The translations under genes and the position numbers were made by a program. From Melanocharis versteri (taxonomy: Eukaryota > Chordata > Aves > Passeriformes > Melanocharitidae): 64,000 nt of DNA. A model generated the notes under the pieces. It was not told where the DNA came from and searched no databases. It saw nothing but the letters and a program-made list of their open reading frames with translations. Of this stretch, positions 60,101 to 64,000 are shown piece by piece. Within the stretch, counting starts at the first letter, position 1, and every line of letters starts with the position of its first letter. The stretch is taken from assembly GCA_013397845.1 (NCBI GenBank), contig VZTG01009135.1, positions 372,001 through 436,000 on the forward strand. Direction: 5' to 3'.

Positions 60101-62581
60101 ATTTGCTACAGTGCTGAACCAATATGGGTATTTCTACACTGACGGTCAAATAAAATGTATGTTTCCTGGTATTTCAAAAAACATAGCAAAAGACGTGTTA
60201 TCTAAAAGAACATCATCAAGAAATAACAATCCAGAAAGTTTAAGAATATACATGATCAAACGTTTGGATGAAACCCTAATATCTCACTGAAATAAAAGAA
60301 ACATTCAGAAAATAAGAGGACCTGTCACTTACCCTGATGGTTAAACGAAAAATTCCAAGTCTAAATTCCCCATAAATTATAGTCATGATATATATAATGA
60401 AAAAACGTGTCTCTCATAAATATTTTTAAATGGCTTCAACTTACTGTTTCTTATGACTAGTTTTAATTATGAGGCTTTTTAGGATAAGCCATTACAGAAT
60501 CCCTGATTTCAAGGGTTCCTGAACAGATGGGACACATACTAAGAAGGTACATACCCAGCTGGCTTACAGGATATTCAGTAAACTGTTGCATTATTTTAAG
60601 GAGAAAGAACTATTCTCACTTCTCACTTGAAGCTTACAGCATCAAAACCAAAAGAGAAGACAGCAATCACAACTCACTTGAGCTTCACTTAATAAATTTA
60701 TTAGGGAATGGGAAAGAACCAAAAAGTTCAACGTTCACATGAAATGCAAGGTCACAGAGGGTCTATCTGTTCATCTGAATAATGCCTATAGCTCCAAGTT
60801 TAATTTTCTGTTTTGAGTATGCAGAAAGAAAAACTGTTTTGTCCTTTCCAAAGCCGAATACTCAAGAGAGGAGGAAAAAAGAATCTTCTTTGTGTACCAA
60901 AGCTTTTGGACCAAGAAGGAAAAAAACCCAAAAAACCATCAACAACAAAAAACAAACAAAAACCCTCCCAAAAAATAAAACAAACAAACAAACACAACAA
61001 CAACAAAAAAAAACCACACCACACTTCAACCCGATAAGAAAGTTTCTAAGTGAATTAAAGTTATATGCTTGTTTCTCAAAAGTGATTTTTTTCTAAAAAG
61101 CTTTTCAAAACCAATTTCTGTGCTTAGAGATATTTTCTAACTTGACCTTACAATACAAATCAGACAAAAGAACTTGAAAGAAGGCATTCAGCCTGCTGCA
61201 CTAGAAAACACACCACTTACATTGCTAGATAAGTTTAAAAAAAAAAGAAAACAAAGCACAATTCAAACTCTCAGGTACCTAGAAAATTTCTAAATTACTG
61301 AAGAAGCACTTTCAATGGAAAGAAGTTTCATGGAATGCTTTCAAGCCAAAGAAAAGGGAAAGGAAAAGGATCAATTATTAACATACAGAAATCCTACCAT
61401 TTCTTGACAAACAAAGCTGGGACTTTTACTGTCTGCTGAGAAATAGGAAAAATCATAGGTAAATGTTTTCGTTCTTTCTCGTCCTGTGTCTCCAGTAGCA
61501 CCCTCTGGTATCTATTAAAAAAAGAAAATAAAGCTGGTACAACACAGCCTGATGAAGTAATTAAAAACATTTGACAATAAATAATCACAATGCAAATTTA
61601 ACATAACGCTATACACATTTAGAAACGTATAATGACAGGTCAGATTATGATTCCAACAACACTGACAAAATTAGGAATAGGTTTGCCCTTCAGCAAGAAA
61701 GACAGTCATGTCATAAAACAGCACAGCAGGAATTATTTGGATTTTAGCTTATTGCTTCTAACCCCACAGCACATTTTTGTCAGAATACTTAGGTTCAGTT
61801 AAATGGGTCCATATATGACATTATTATAATCAGGGATTGTTCTACATATATAATTTATAGGAGCCAGAGAGACGCTTGCACCATGAACAGCACTTCAACA
61901 TGCAGTCATAATTAAAAAGGTGTGATATACCTGCTGTTCAAGGCAATCATCATGTTCAAGACATGACAGCCGACACTGTACTTCAGCAATACTCACCATG
62001 CTCCAAATCATTCTGAAGAAACTACACACGGAAATTCCTTTTCATATATTAGTCATGAGAAATTATCTTGCAAAAACCAATTTGCTGCACCATGGTTTCT
62101 CTTGATGAGAGAAACGTTAAAATATACCATCAAAAGGTTATAGCAAGTGATGGGTACTTTGGGTTTGGCACATTTGCATGGGAATTCCAGAAGACTTCTA
62201 CAGATGAAGCAAAGATTTAATAGCTATCAGAAACATACCTCTGTTCTATTGTTGGCTTTCATCTCCCAGCTAACTAATGACCAGAGTGATAAACCTTCGA
62301 AGAAATTATGAGATAGAGCCTATGGAGAGGTCTTCAGAAAACCAGTGTAGCAAGTTAACAGCGTAACCTCTTTCCCCAAAGCACTACTTTAACACCATAT
62401 TTTAACAACTAAGGGCTGTTGACCACAGTGCAGCAAGCTTCACTGTTTTGTCCAGTCATATTTTGGCAGCTATTGAGTTATGACTTCCTTTTATAAATTG
62501 TGTTTACTCACCTTTAAGTTTGTGATTGTTGTTTTATTTTTTTCCATTGAAATAATAAACTTTGCATTAAGATCTTTCTCC
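1..62581 (-). CDS. KIF16B: KIF16B, kinesin-3 motor with FHA and coiled coil; 19 exons, both ends outside the window
   Basis: Joined minus-strand exons give a continuous reading frame of about 1,099 codons that follows vertebrate KIF16B from about residue 16 into the distal stalk. The order is kinesin motor (P-loop GQTGSGKS, switch I NDVSSRSHA, switch II DLAGSE), neck, FHA domain, then a long charged coiled coil. The family protein is about 1,300 residues and ends in a PX domain that binds phosphatidylinositol 3-phosphate. It moves early and recycling endosomes toward microtubule plus ends and takes part in receptor recycling. The PX exons would lie left of position 1 and the ATG exon right of 64000. 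Every junction keeps phase and uses GT-AG. No stop or frameshift was found in any exon, so the gene looks intact as far as it is seen. The exon numbers 2-20 used in the other entries assume one coding exon upstream. Confidence 0.97.
1665..2335 (+). mobile_element. LTR-like, GC-rich block
   Basis: A GC-rich island in AT-rich intron with a TG start candidate (TGTTGTCTTGGGG) and a tail GATAAATACGTATTATAG...TTTTCGCAAACA that recurs at 42985-43020. The general look is that of a bird ERV LTR recalled from songbirds. No target-site duplication was found, so the ends are approximate. The long overlapping open frames on both strands follow from the GC-rich composition and are not genes. Confidence 0.45.
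2336..2900 (+). mobile_element. LTR-like block next to the previous one
   Basis: It starts near TGTGTATAATGTTAATTC, has a TATA-like CAATAAAAAATG at about 2746, then a segment with GGGAGTCTCCACCATG, and ends with an ATTAAA signal near 2863 and the A/T-rich run TTTTAAATTTTTAACA. This layout is that of an LTR on the plus strand. The first 60-70 bases recur at 43030-43095. No target-site duplication was found. Confidence 0.45.
4958..6313 (-). CDS. KIF16B: KIF16B exon 19: large coiled-coil exon
   Basis: 1,356 bases and 452 codons, starting KQIEEMEEKQKSDKAEL and ending ALEQDRER. It is almost entirely Glu/Lys/Arg/Gln/Leu-rich heptad-like sequence, the stalk used for dimerisation and regulation. Strongly conserved stretches include REQQEIELQKK, LEEQLREKQ, KIKPVEYRLQ, LDNTLYQ and TFEFTAN. 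A middle segment around 5450-5600 differs from the mammalian form as I remember it. The acceptor is TTTTACTGTAG and the donor GTGAGT. Reading through the donor meets TGA at once (CG then G-TGA). Confidence 0.97.
6314..7624 (-). other. KIF16B: KIF16B intron 18
   Basis: About 1.3 kb. It has a strong hairpin at 6507-6546 and a 13-base direct tandem repeat (AGAACATATCCAT, twice) near 6596-6621. The open frame at 7084-7347 is not like any protein I know. Confidence 0.7.
6507..6546. repeat. Strong hairpin (inverted repeat)
   Basis: The arms TATAGGAAGACAT (6511-6523) and ATGTCTTCCTATA (6529-6541) are perfectly complementary over 13 bases with a 5-base loop. AAGT (6507-6510) and ACTT (6543-6546) add four more pairs after a one-base bulge. 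It lies in intron 18, 190 bases from exon 19. Confidence 0.85.
7625..7678 (-). CDS. KIF16B: KIF16B exon 18: start of main coiled coil, small exon
   Basis: 54 bases: LEFERQQREELEKLESK plus the first two bases of Arg. The acceptor has a T-rich tract (TTTTTAAATCAG) and the donor is GTAACA. Length divisible by three and equal phases at both ends mean that skipping would remove 18 residues without a frameshift. Confidence 0.94.
11095..12018 (+). mobile_element. Solo LTR of an endogenous retrovirus, 924 bp
   Basis: It begins TGTCAGAGAC, ends GGATCATGACA, and is flanked by a perfect 5-base duplication TAAAC (11090-11094 and 12019-12023). A polyadenylation signal AATAAA near 11921 and a TC-rich tract before it fit the 3' half of an LTR read on the plus strand. 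No primer-binding site or internal region follows, so this is a solo LTR left by recombination. A 5-base duplication suits the ERVL group or some other bird ERVs. The family name is not determined. It lies antisense in KIF16B intron 17. Confidence 0.82.
11881..11910 (+). repeat. TC microsatellite inside the LTR
   Basis: A pyrimidine run TTCTTTC followed by about ten TC units, part of the LTR at 11095-12018 and upstream of its AATAAA. Confidence 0.9.
13525..14064 (+). mobile_element. CR1 LINE, 5'-truncated, 3' end intact
   Basis: It matches the 3' part of avian CR1: GTGACCCCACCTGGAG, GGGCCACAAAGATGCTCAGA, CAGCCTGGAGAAGAGAAGGC, AACCTGGTCTAGT, CTTCCAACCCAAATG, ending with the ATTCTATGATTC terminus at 14053-14064. 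It is truncated at the 5' side as most CR1 copies are, with a small internal deletion around 13740-13790 by comparison with the remembered family form. It is non-coding and lies in intron 17, antisense to KIF16B. Confidence 0.92.
15851..15939 (-). CDS. KIF16B: KIF16B exon 17: serine-rich linker
   Basis: 89 bases starting in phase 0: SGLLSSFSLSMTDLSKSCEN, then LSAVMLYNP and two bases of Gly. Many serines between the FHA and the coiled coil suggest a phosphorylatable linker (inference). Only 180 bases separate it from exon 16. The donor is GTGAGT. Confidence 0.95.
16120..16202 (-). CDS. KIF16B: KIF16B exon 16: end of FHA
   Basis: 83 bases, two finishing Gly and then 27 codons: AVILLGRTNMFRFNHPKEAA, then KLREKRK. 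L-G-x-x-x-x-F-R-F-N-H-P is the invariant last FHA strand of kinesin-3 proteins. The donor is GTGAGA. The acceptor is CTCATCAG. Confidence 0.96.
17451..17950 (+). mobile_element. Solo LTR, gammaretrovirus-like, 500 bp
   Basis: It begins TGAAAGGAATGAGG and ends TTTTCCTGACA, with a 4-base duplication TCCC on both sides (17447-17450 and 17951-17954). Gammaretroviral LTRs typically start TGAAAG and make 4-base duplications. The left half carries two similar blocks about 92 bases apart, each with ACAAACAAACTG and GAAACAATGGGAAG, resembling a duplicated enhancer. A polyadenylation-type sequence (GGATAAAG) and a pyrimidine-rich U5-like tail follow near 17875. It is antisense to KIF16B. No internal retroviral sequence adjoins it. 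Confidence 0.75.
19668..20790 (+). mobile_element. Solo LTR of an endogenous retrovirus, 1,123 bp
   Basis: It begins TGTTGGGGTTTAGG and ends CAAACCAAGACG, flanked by the perfect 5-base duplication GAAGT (19663-19667 and 20791-20795). The terminal dinucleotide is CG where CA is expected, a single substitution. The interior is unusually GC-rich from about 19870 to 20560. The 3' part (from 20650: TTTGCCTGAAAGCCCC and following) looks like a bird ERV LTR I recall from songbirds. The name is not certain. Several open frames in the GC-rich part are artefacts of composition. It lies 220 bases from exon 15 and is antisense to KIF16B. Confidence 0.8.
21010..21147 (-). CDS. KIF16B: KIF16B exon 15: FHA domain
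   Basis: 138 bases. It reads LHGLDLESEHCIFENLSGTV, NLIPLNGAQCSVNGIQITEP, then TNLNQ and one base of Gly. S-E-H-C and the F-E-N/N-G loops are the FHA S-x-x-H-like and N-G elements. The donor GTATTA is non-consensus at +4 to +6 but preserves frame and homology, so I keep it. The acceptor is TGTTTAG. Confidence 0.95.
21148..22345 (-). other. KIF16B: KIF16B intron 14
   Basis: About 1.2 kb, AT-rich. No repeat or gene recognised. Confidence 0.7.
22346..22397 (-). CDS. KIF16B: KIF16B exon 14: FHA core, small exon
   Basis: 52 bases, 17 codons plus one base: EGQTYVGREDAITEQDI. The G-R pair after T-x-x-V is the first conserved FHA signature. By counting, it falls near residues 475-491, where the family's FHA begins. 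The donor GTATGG is weak, and the exon is close to the lower size limit for ordinary exon definition. Confidence 0.95.
22398..22943 (-). other. KIF16B: KIF16B intron 13
   Basis: 546 bases between the two FHA exons 13 and 14, AT-rich. Nothing recognised. Confidence 0.75.
22944..23063 (-). CDS. KIF16B: KIF16B exon 13: linker and first FHA strands
   Basis: 120 bases, 40 codons, phase 0 at both ends: EQTLALRKEGIGVVLDSELP, then HLIGIDDDLLSTGIILYHLK. The P-H-L-I/V sequence followed by a D-rich loop and Y-x-L-K is the standard entry into the kinesin-3 FHA domain. The acceptor is TTATAG and the donor GTAAAT. Confidence 0.96.
28933..29508 (+). mobile_element. LTR of an endogenous retrovirus, about 576 bp
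   Basis: It begins TGTTAGAAAAAAC and ends TTTTTGCACA, with near-identical flanks CCAGC (28928-28932) and CCAGG (29509-29513). AATAAA at 29458-29463 with a downstream T/C/G-rich stretch gives the plus orientation. It could be a solo LTR with a one-base-decayed duplication, or the 3' LTR of a degraded provirus whose interior lies to its left. No second LTR copy was seen in the window. It is antisense to KIF16B. Confidence 0.6.
32345..32393. repeat. Two adjacent hairpins
   Basis: First stem: ATTCATCTCTAC (32345-32356) pairs with GTAGAGATGAAT (32361-32372) over 12 bases with loop TTCT. Second stem: TAAAGCAAT (32374-32382) pairs with ATTGCTTTA (32385-32393) over 9 bases. They are one base apart in intron 12. 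Confidence 0.85.
39580..39604 (+). repeat. Short TG/CA microsatellite with alternating purine-pyrimidine
   Basis: Seven TG units run into CATGCACACATGTG, an alternating purine-pyrimidine stretch of the type that can adopt Z-form DNA. Confidence 0.85.
40048..40107 (-). CDS. KIF16B: KIF16B exon 12: stalk helix before FHA
   Basis: 60 bases, 20 codons, phase 0 at both ends: VQELTKEWTNKWNETQDILK. The segment E-L-T-x-x-W-x-x-K-W is shared by kinesin-3 proteins of the KIF1/KIF16 type just before the FHA region. The donor is GTAAGG and the acceptor TTCATAG. A 17-kb intron follows in the direction of transcription. Confidence 0.95.
40400..41530 (-). mobile_element. CR1 LINE, long fragment with decayed reverse-transcriptase end
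   Basis: On the minus strand it carries a relic of the reverse-transcriptase motif (VYLAFRKAFDSVSH near 41230-41285, where the family has a D-F-S-K-A-F-D-type motif) with an in-frame stop just before it, then the CR1 untranslated region. On the plus strand the complement is recognisable (CCTGAGCCTCC, CACCTCAATGTCC, CTGTCCAGATCCCTCTGCAG, AACAGGACTAGCCC). The 5' part is missing and the frame is broken. It lies in the sense direction of KIF16B. Confidence 0.9.
42690..43126 (+). mobile_element. LTR-like block related to 2291-2400
   Basis: A C-rich segment, then GTGGCCGAGCTCTGCTCGGC and a tail TATAAATACATGTATTATAG...GGCTTTTCGC followed by CTATGTGTATAATGTCAATCC. The tail and the following bases match the block at 2291-2400 at roughly 80% by eye. 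The left half does not match. The sequence runs directly into the unresolved base at 43127. The boundaries are unclear. Confidence 0.45.
43127..43127. other. Unresolved base (N)
   Basis: This is the only ambiguous base in the window. It follows a T run and precedes CCCC, exactly where an LTR-like AT-rich tail changes to a CpG-rich block. It may be a polishing ambiguity at a homopolymer or mark a joined gap. Confidence 0.95.
43128..43440. promoter_or_regulatory. Intronic CpG-island-like block
   Basis: About 310 bases with roughly 30 CpG dinucleotides by eye, against near absence of CpG in the surrounding intron. Dense clusters include GGCGACTCGTGTCGTCGGGG near 43262 and CCCCGGGCGCGAGGCCGG near 43395. 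Splice-donor-like sites follow on both strands (plus: ACAGGTGAGAAG near 43458-43470; minus: GTGTCGTGAGTAGG near 43362-43375). It could be an internal or antisense promoter, a GC-rich part of an endogenous retrovirus, or a sequence joined by assembly at the N. Confidence 0.4.
44030..44095 (-). CDS. KIF16B: KIF16B exon 11: neck to stalk
   Basis: 66 bases, 22 codons, phase 0 at both ends: IALLDSPTALSMEEK, then LQQNEAR. The donor is a strong GTGAGT and the acceptor TTTAG. It is a short helical segment between neck and FHA that is conserved in KIF16B. Its length would allow in-frame skipping. Confidence 0.95.
44096..45959 (-). other. KIF16B: KIF16B intron 10
   Basis: About 1.9 kb, AT-rich. No repeat or gene recognised. 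Confidence 0.7.
45960..46135 (-). CDS. KIF16B: KIF16B exon 10: end of motor, neck linker, start of neck
   Basis: 176 bases. ISPADVNYGETLSTLRYANR, the last kinesin signature (E-T-L-S-T-L-R-Y-A), is followed by AKNIINKPTINEDPN, the neck linker, and LIRELRAEIARLKALLAQGN, the kinesin-3 neck helix. The acceptor is TCCTTAG. The donor GTTAGC is weak. The exon ends in phase 0. Confidence 0.97.
46590..46653 (+). repeat. A/C-rich low-complexity tract
   Basis: Irregular CAAA/ACAAAA units with a short CA run, about 64 bases, in intron 9. Confidence 0.9.
47890..48299 (+). mobile_element. CR1 LINE, left segment
   Basis: CR1 sequence (CCTGGACAAGTTTGACAAGT, GGGCCCACAGGGACCTAATG, AAGGTGCTGCACCCGGGTC, then GGTGGTGAGACACTG at 48211-48225). 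It is shortened by an internal deletion near 48135-48150. Homology fades after 48231. CCTTCCAACCAAA at 48287-48299 resembles a CR1 3' end. The continuation is found on the other side of the LTR-like segment. Confidence 0.8.
48300..48912 (+). mobile_element. LTR-like insertion between two CR1 segments
   Basis: This segment breaks CR1 homology. A reasonable pair of ends is TGTTATATATAT at 48300 and CTACCCACCA at 48912, flanked by CCAAA and GCAAA (four of five bases equal). A TATA box (TATAAAA near 48534) sits in the middle and a T-rich, then GTGTCTCTGG-containing, 3' part follows. The exact boundaries are uncertain by tens of bases. It reads on the plus strand, antisense to KIF16B. Confidence 0.5.
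48926..49090 (+). mobile_element. CR1 LINE, right segment with 3' end
   Basis: It continues CR1 from CACCCAGAGAAGCTGTGGATG through CCATCCCTGGAAGTGTTC, CAACCTGGTCTAGTG, CTTCCAACCCAAACC to the terminal ATTCTATGATTT. It is in the same strand and order as the left segment, so the two are probably one insertion split by a later one. Two separate copies are also possible. Confidence 0.85.
49648..49779 (-). CDS. KIF16B: KIF16B exon 9: microtubule-binding loop and alpha-5
   Basis: 132 bases: two bases finishing Ala, 43 codons, then one base of Thr. It reads DLSQDATNPLSKKKQVFVPY, RDSVLTWLLKDSLGGN and SRTIMIA. The lysine-bearing loop 12 and the Y-R-D-S-x-L-T-x-L-L motif are microtubule-contact elements of kinesins. 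The donor is GTAAGT and the acceptor CATGACAG. Confidence 0.97.
49930..50098 (-). CDS. KIF16B: KIF16B exon 8: switch II
   Basis: 169 bases, 56 codons plus one base. It contains SKIHLVDLAGSERADATGA, the kinesin switch II (D-L-A-G-S-E), then LKEGGNINKSLVTLGNVISAL, the alpha-4 relay region that contacts tubulin. The donor is a strong GTGAGT and the acceptor CCGTAG. Only a 150-base intron separates it from exon 9. Confidence 0.97.
50099..50663 (-). other. KIF16B: KIF16B intron 7
   Basis: 565 bases, AT-rich. No feature recognised besides its splice sites. Confidence 0.75.
50664..50806 (-). CDS. KIF16B: KIF16B exon 7: switch I
   Basis: 143 bases. It begins LSKHLVQNYTDVEELMDAGN and carries TTAATGMNDVSSRSHAIF, the kinesin switch I (N-x-x-S-S-R-S-H) that senses the nucleotide gamma-phosphate. 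It ends in phase 0 at NFTQ before donor GTAACA. The acceptor is TTCTTCAG. Confidence 0.97.
50807..51427 (-). other. KIF16B: KIF16B intron 6
   Basis: 621 bases, AT-rich. No feature recognised besides its splice sites. Confidence 0.75.
51428..51537 (-). CDS. KIF16B: KIF16B exon 6: motor domain, SYLEIYNE segment
   Basis: 110 bases. The first base completes Ser, then YLEIYNERVRDLLRRKSSKT, a hallmark kinesin strand and loop, and the exon ends GPYVE plus one base of Asp. The acceptor is TTTCAG. The donor reads GTAAAA, weaker than consensus at +5. Confidence 0.96.
51538..52030 (-). other. KIF16B: KIF16B intron 5
   Basis: 493 bases, AT-rich. No feature recognised besides its splice sites. Confidence 0.75.
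52031..52128 (-). CDS. KIF16B: KIF16B exon 5: motor domain
   Basis: 98 bases, starting in phase 0 as GDAGLIPRICEGLF and ending FRTEV plus two bases of a Ser codon. It is the region after the P-loop helix, typical of kinesin-3 motors (GLIPR.CE.LF). The donor is GTAGGT. Codons run without interruption from exon 4 (MMGNA) to exon 6 (SYLEIYNE). Confidence 0.95.
52129..57264 (-). other. KIF16B: KIF16B intron 4
   Basis: About 5.1 kb. Its 5' end (high coordinates) is occupied by an antisense CR1 from 57250 down to about 56095. The part at 52540-53300 has a more mixed base composition with polyadenylation-like AATAAA sequences on the plus strand near 52750-52770. It may be an old LTR, but no ends were found. 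Confidence 0.65.
56095..57250 (+). mobile_element. CR1 LINE, fragment abutting KIF16B exon 4 donor
   Basis: The left end encodes a relic of the reverse-transcriptase motif (DTVYLEFSKAFKMVSHGLLL near 56118-56175). It is followed by CR1 3' sequence (ACCAAACTGATTGAGG, GGAAAGGGACCTGGGGGTCC, TCAGGCCACACCTGGA, AAGGGTCCAGATACGGGCC, CCTTCCAACCTGG). The reading frame is broken by stops and shifts. The 3' end (TTCTATGAAAA) stops about 10-14 bases from the splice donor of exon 4. It is antisense to KIF16B. Confidence 0.9.
57265..57381 (-). CDS. KIF16B: KIF16B exon 4: P-loop (Walker A) exon
   Basis: 117 bases, 39 codons, phase 0 at both ends. It holds the nucleotide-binding P-loop GQTGSGKSYTM preceded by GYNACVFAY. 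By counting, the P-loop sits near residues 102-109 of the protein, its position in the family. The acceptor has a long T tract (TTTTTAG) and the donor is GTATGT. Immediately 3' of the donor on the coding strand the intron passes into an antisense CR1 copy. Confidence 0.97.
57382..61397 (-). other. KIF16B: KIF16B intron 3
   Basis: About 4.0 kb. It holds an A/C-rich low-complexity tract at 60917-61020. No open frame with recognisable homology and no transposon with clear ends were found. The pyrimidine-rich plus-strand stretch at 57600-58150 is simple compositional bias. Confidence 0.65.
60917..61020 (+). repeat. A/C-rich low-complexity tract
   Basis: Irregular CAAA and CAACAA units with A runs, about 100 bases, in intron 3. 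The open frames over it on both strands (60782-61096) reflect this composition. Confidence 0.9.
61398..61511 (-). CDS. KIF16B: KIF16B exon 3: motor domain
   Basis: 114 bases, 38 codons, phase 0 at both ends. It starts IPEGATGDTGRERTKTF and ends FVCQEM. The acceptor is TTTTTTTAATAG and the donor GTAGGA. It contains the FTYDFSYFSAD segment, the conserved kinesin strand before the P-loop helix (usual form F-x-F-D-x-x-F). The next residues, VFKNLG, continue in exon 4. Confidence 0.95.
61512..62511 (-). other. KIF16B: KIF16B intron 2
   Basis: About 1.0 kb between exons 2 and 3. Nothing beyond intron sequence was recognised. A donor-like GGTGAGTATT on the minus strand near 61989-61998 has no KIF16B-like coding sequence in front of it. 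Confidence 0.7.
62512..62581 (-). CDS. KIF16B: KIF16B exon 2: start of motor domain
   Basis: 70 bases: one base completing an Arg codon, then 23 codons beginning EKDLNAKF and ending TTITNLK, ahead of donor GTGAGT. The acceptor is a T-rich tract ending TTTTTTCAG. The peptide matches the segment after the first motor strand (MASVKVAVRVRP in the family). That first strand is coded by the missing upstream exon. The exon is too short to show as a long open frame and was found by walking upstream from exon 3. Confidence 0.93.
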
Positions 62582-64000
62582 CTGAAAAAAACTCAAAAAA
62601 CAACAGACTTGAGTATGTTCAATGAAACATACCGAAGTTATCCAGAGTCGTATTTCCACCCATGAGCATGCCACAGTCAATTATCAGATTAATTAATTCT
62701 TATTTTATTTTTTAATTCTTGTGCCCAATGTTTATTTACTTTTATGGCATATATTTGAAAGACTTGGACTTGCTTCCAAATCCCTTCATCTAGAAACAGA
62801 ACAGAAGCTCGAGGAAACCTGCTTCAGAAATTTAACTCTGCAAGTCAATTATGTTATTTGTTCTTAATGGAAGTACTCGAATCCAAAGCCCAGTTAAGTC
62901 AAATACACAGCTCTAAGGAAGGGCAAAACAGAACAGTACAAGGTAAGCCCCAGCTTCTGAGCAACATTCCAGTAGCAGCAGTGCCCACTTATCCATATAG
63001 TCTATGTAACAGGGACTGAATGTTTAAACCACAAAAACCTAGTATTTTAAAACTCTCTTAGAAATAAGGTACCAAACATGTTTTGAGTTGTGATGCATTA
63101 TAGCAGTCAAGGAGAGAGACTGTACTACCAACAAAGAACTACATAGGTTTGTGGCTTCCCAAAGCACAAGGATGCCAGAAAGGAATATTCCAGTTCTGAA
63201 GAAGTGTTTTCATGTACTCGCATTTATTTCACAATGGTTTCTAACTGTTTTCAAAAATACCATAAAAAATTGTGAGTTTGGTGTCTAAACCCAGCATGTA
63301 GCAACCTGCTTACCAAAGATGCAATTTTGCTACTGTTAGTCATAAGAGCAATACAGGCTGCTCCTGAATGACAACTTTGAGCAAAACACCTCCTGTGCTA
63401 ATGAAAACATGCACATGGAAAAAAGAGCCAGAAGGGAAAGATGCACAGCATACAAAACCTCACTCCTCAAATGCTGACACGCCTCTCCCAAAATCATCTG
63501 CTAAGTCACCTGACAAACTGGTGTGTCTGACCGGCACAGAGCAAAGCAGAGGGCTTTAAAGCAATAAAGTGCTGTTTCACCATATCACACAATATCTCAG
63601 CAACTACTGGATATTTGCTTGCACCAGCACAAAATGTGAAAGAGAAACTTCTTCTCAATAACAGGACAACTGAGTTCAGGATTTTAGTGTTTTTCTTCTT
63701 CATGGTGCACTAGATTCACCCAACTCTGTGTTCCTCCAGCTACTCTGTTCATATTCAGCTTTCCAGCAGAAATAGTAAAGAAAAGCAAAACCCATTTTAA
63801 AATCTATATTAATGAATAAAGATGAGGCAAATAAAAATACTTAATTAAATATCAACACATTAGGTTATTTTCTAAGCTAATAAAAGAGATAATTGTAATA
63901 ATTACAGCATTAATTATACAACTGAATTTAGATCTACCAAGGAAAAATTTGAGGCATGCCTTATTATTACTAGATCTAAACTTAAGACACTGAAACACCA
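62582..64000 (-). other. KIF16B: KIF16B intron 1, 3' part
   Basis: AT-rich intron upstream of exon 2. No coding exon for the first motor strand, no CpG island and no promoter-like sequence is visible here, so the ATG exon and promoter must lie beyond 64000. No repeat family was recognised. Confidence 0.7.

Noticed and set aside
61980..62030. Donor-like GGTGAGTATT on the minus strand as an extra or alternative first exon
   Set aside because: No open frame in front of it resembles the KIF16B N-terminus, and the true continuation is exon 2 at 62512-62581.
1..62581. Minor-class (U12) introns
   Set aside because: All eighteen donors were read (GTGAGT, GTAAGT, GTATGT, GTTAGC, GTATTA and others); none has the ATATCC or GTATCC start typical of U12 introns.

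Overview
The window is vertebrate nuclear DNA, AT-rich, with long introns. It is almost certainly avian. Several interspersed repeats are CR1 LINE copies, with typical CR1 3' ends (variants of ATTCTATGATT) and remnants of the CR1 reverse-transcriptase motif. No SINEs of mammalian type were seen. The LTR families look like songbird endogenous retroviruses, but that narrower placement is from memory and is only an inference.

One protein-coding gene fills the window, on the minus strand: KIF16B, a kinesin-3 motor that also belongs to the sorting-nexin group (SNX23). Nineteen consecutive coding exons can be placed to the base between 62581 (5') and 1 (3', cut by the window edge). All join in frame with GT-AG introns and add up to 3,297 coding bases, about 1,099 codons. 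The ATG exon, about 16 residues, lies beyond 64000. The PX-domain exons lie beyond position 1. Exons are numbered 2 to 20 here, assuming a single coding exon upstream. Exons 2-10 (45960-62581) make the motor domain, exons 11-12 the neck and start of stalk, exons 13-16 (16120-23063) the FHA region, exon 17 a serine-rich linker, and exons 18-20 (1-7678) the coiled-coil stalk.

The rest is intron. Three LTRs can be bounded by target-site duplications: 11095-12018, 17451-17950 and 19668-20790. The edges of 28933-29508 are less certain. LTR-like blocks with looser edges lie at 1665-2335, 2336-2900, 42690-43126 and 48300-48912. CR1 copies lie at 13525-14064 (+), 40400-41530 (-), 47890-49090 (+, interrupted) and 56095-57250 (+). 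All the LTRs appear to read against the host gene. The last CR1 stops about 10-14 bases from the splice donor of the P-loop exon. A GC- and CpG-rich block with one unresolved base (43127) lies in intron 11.

No non-coding RNA gene, CRISPR array or second protein-coding gene could be supported. There is no sign of a new multi-gene system. What deserves a second look is the relation of transposons to splice sites, the CpG island, a few strong hairpins, and a run of unexplained plus-strand open frames at 26.5-28.4 kb.
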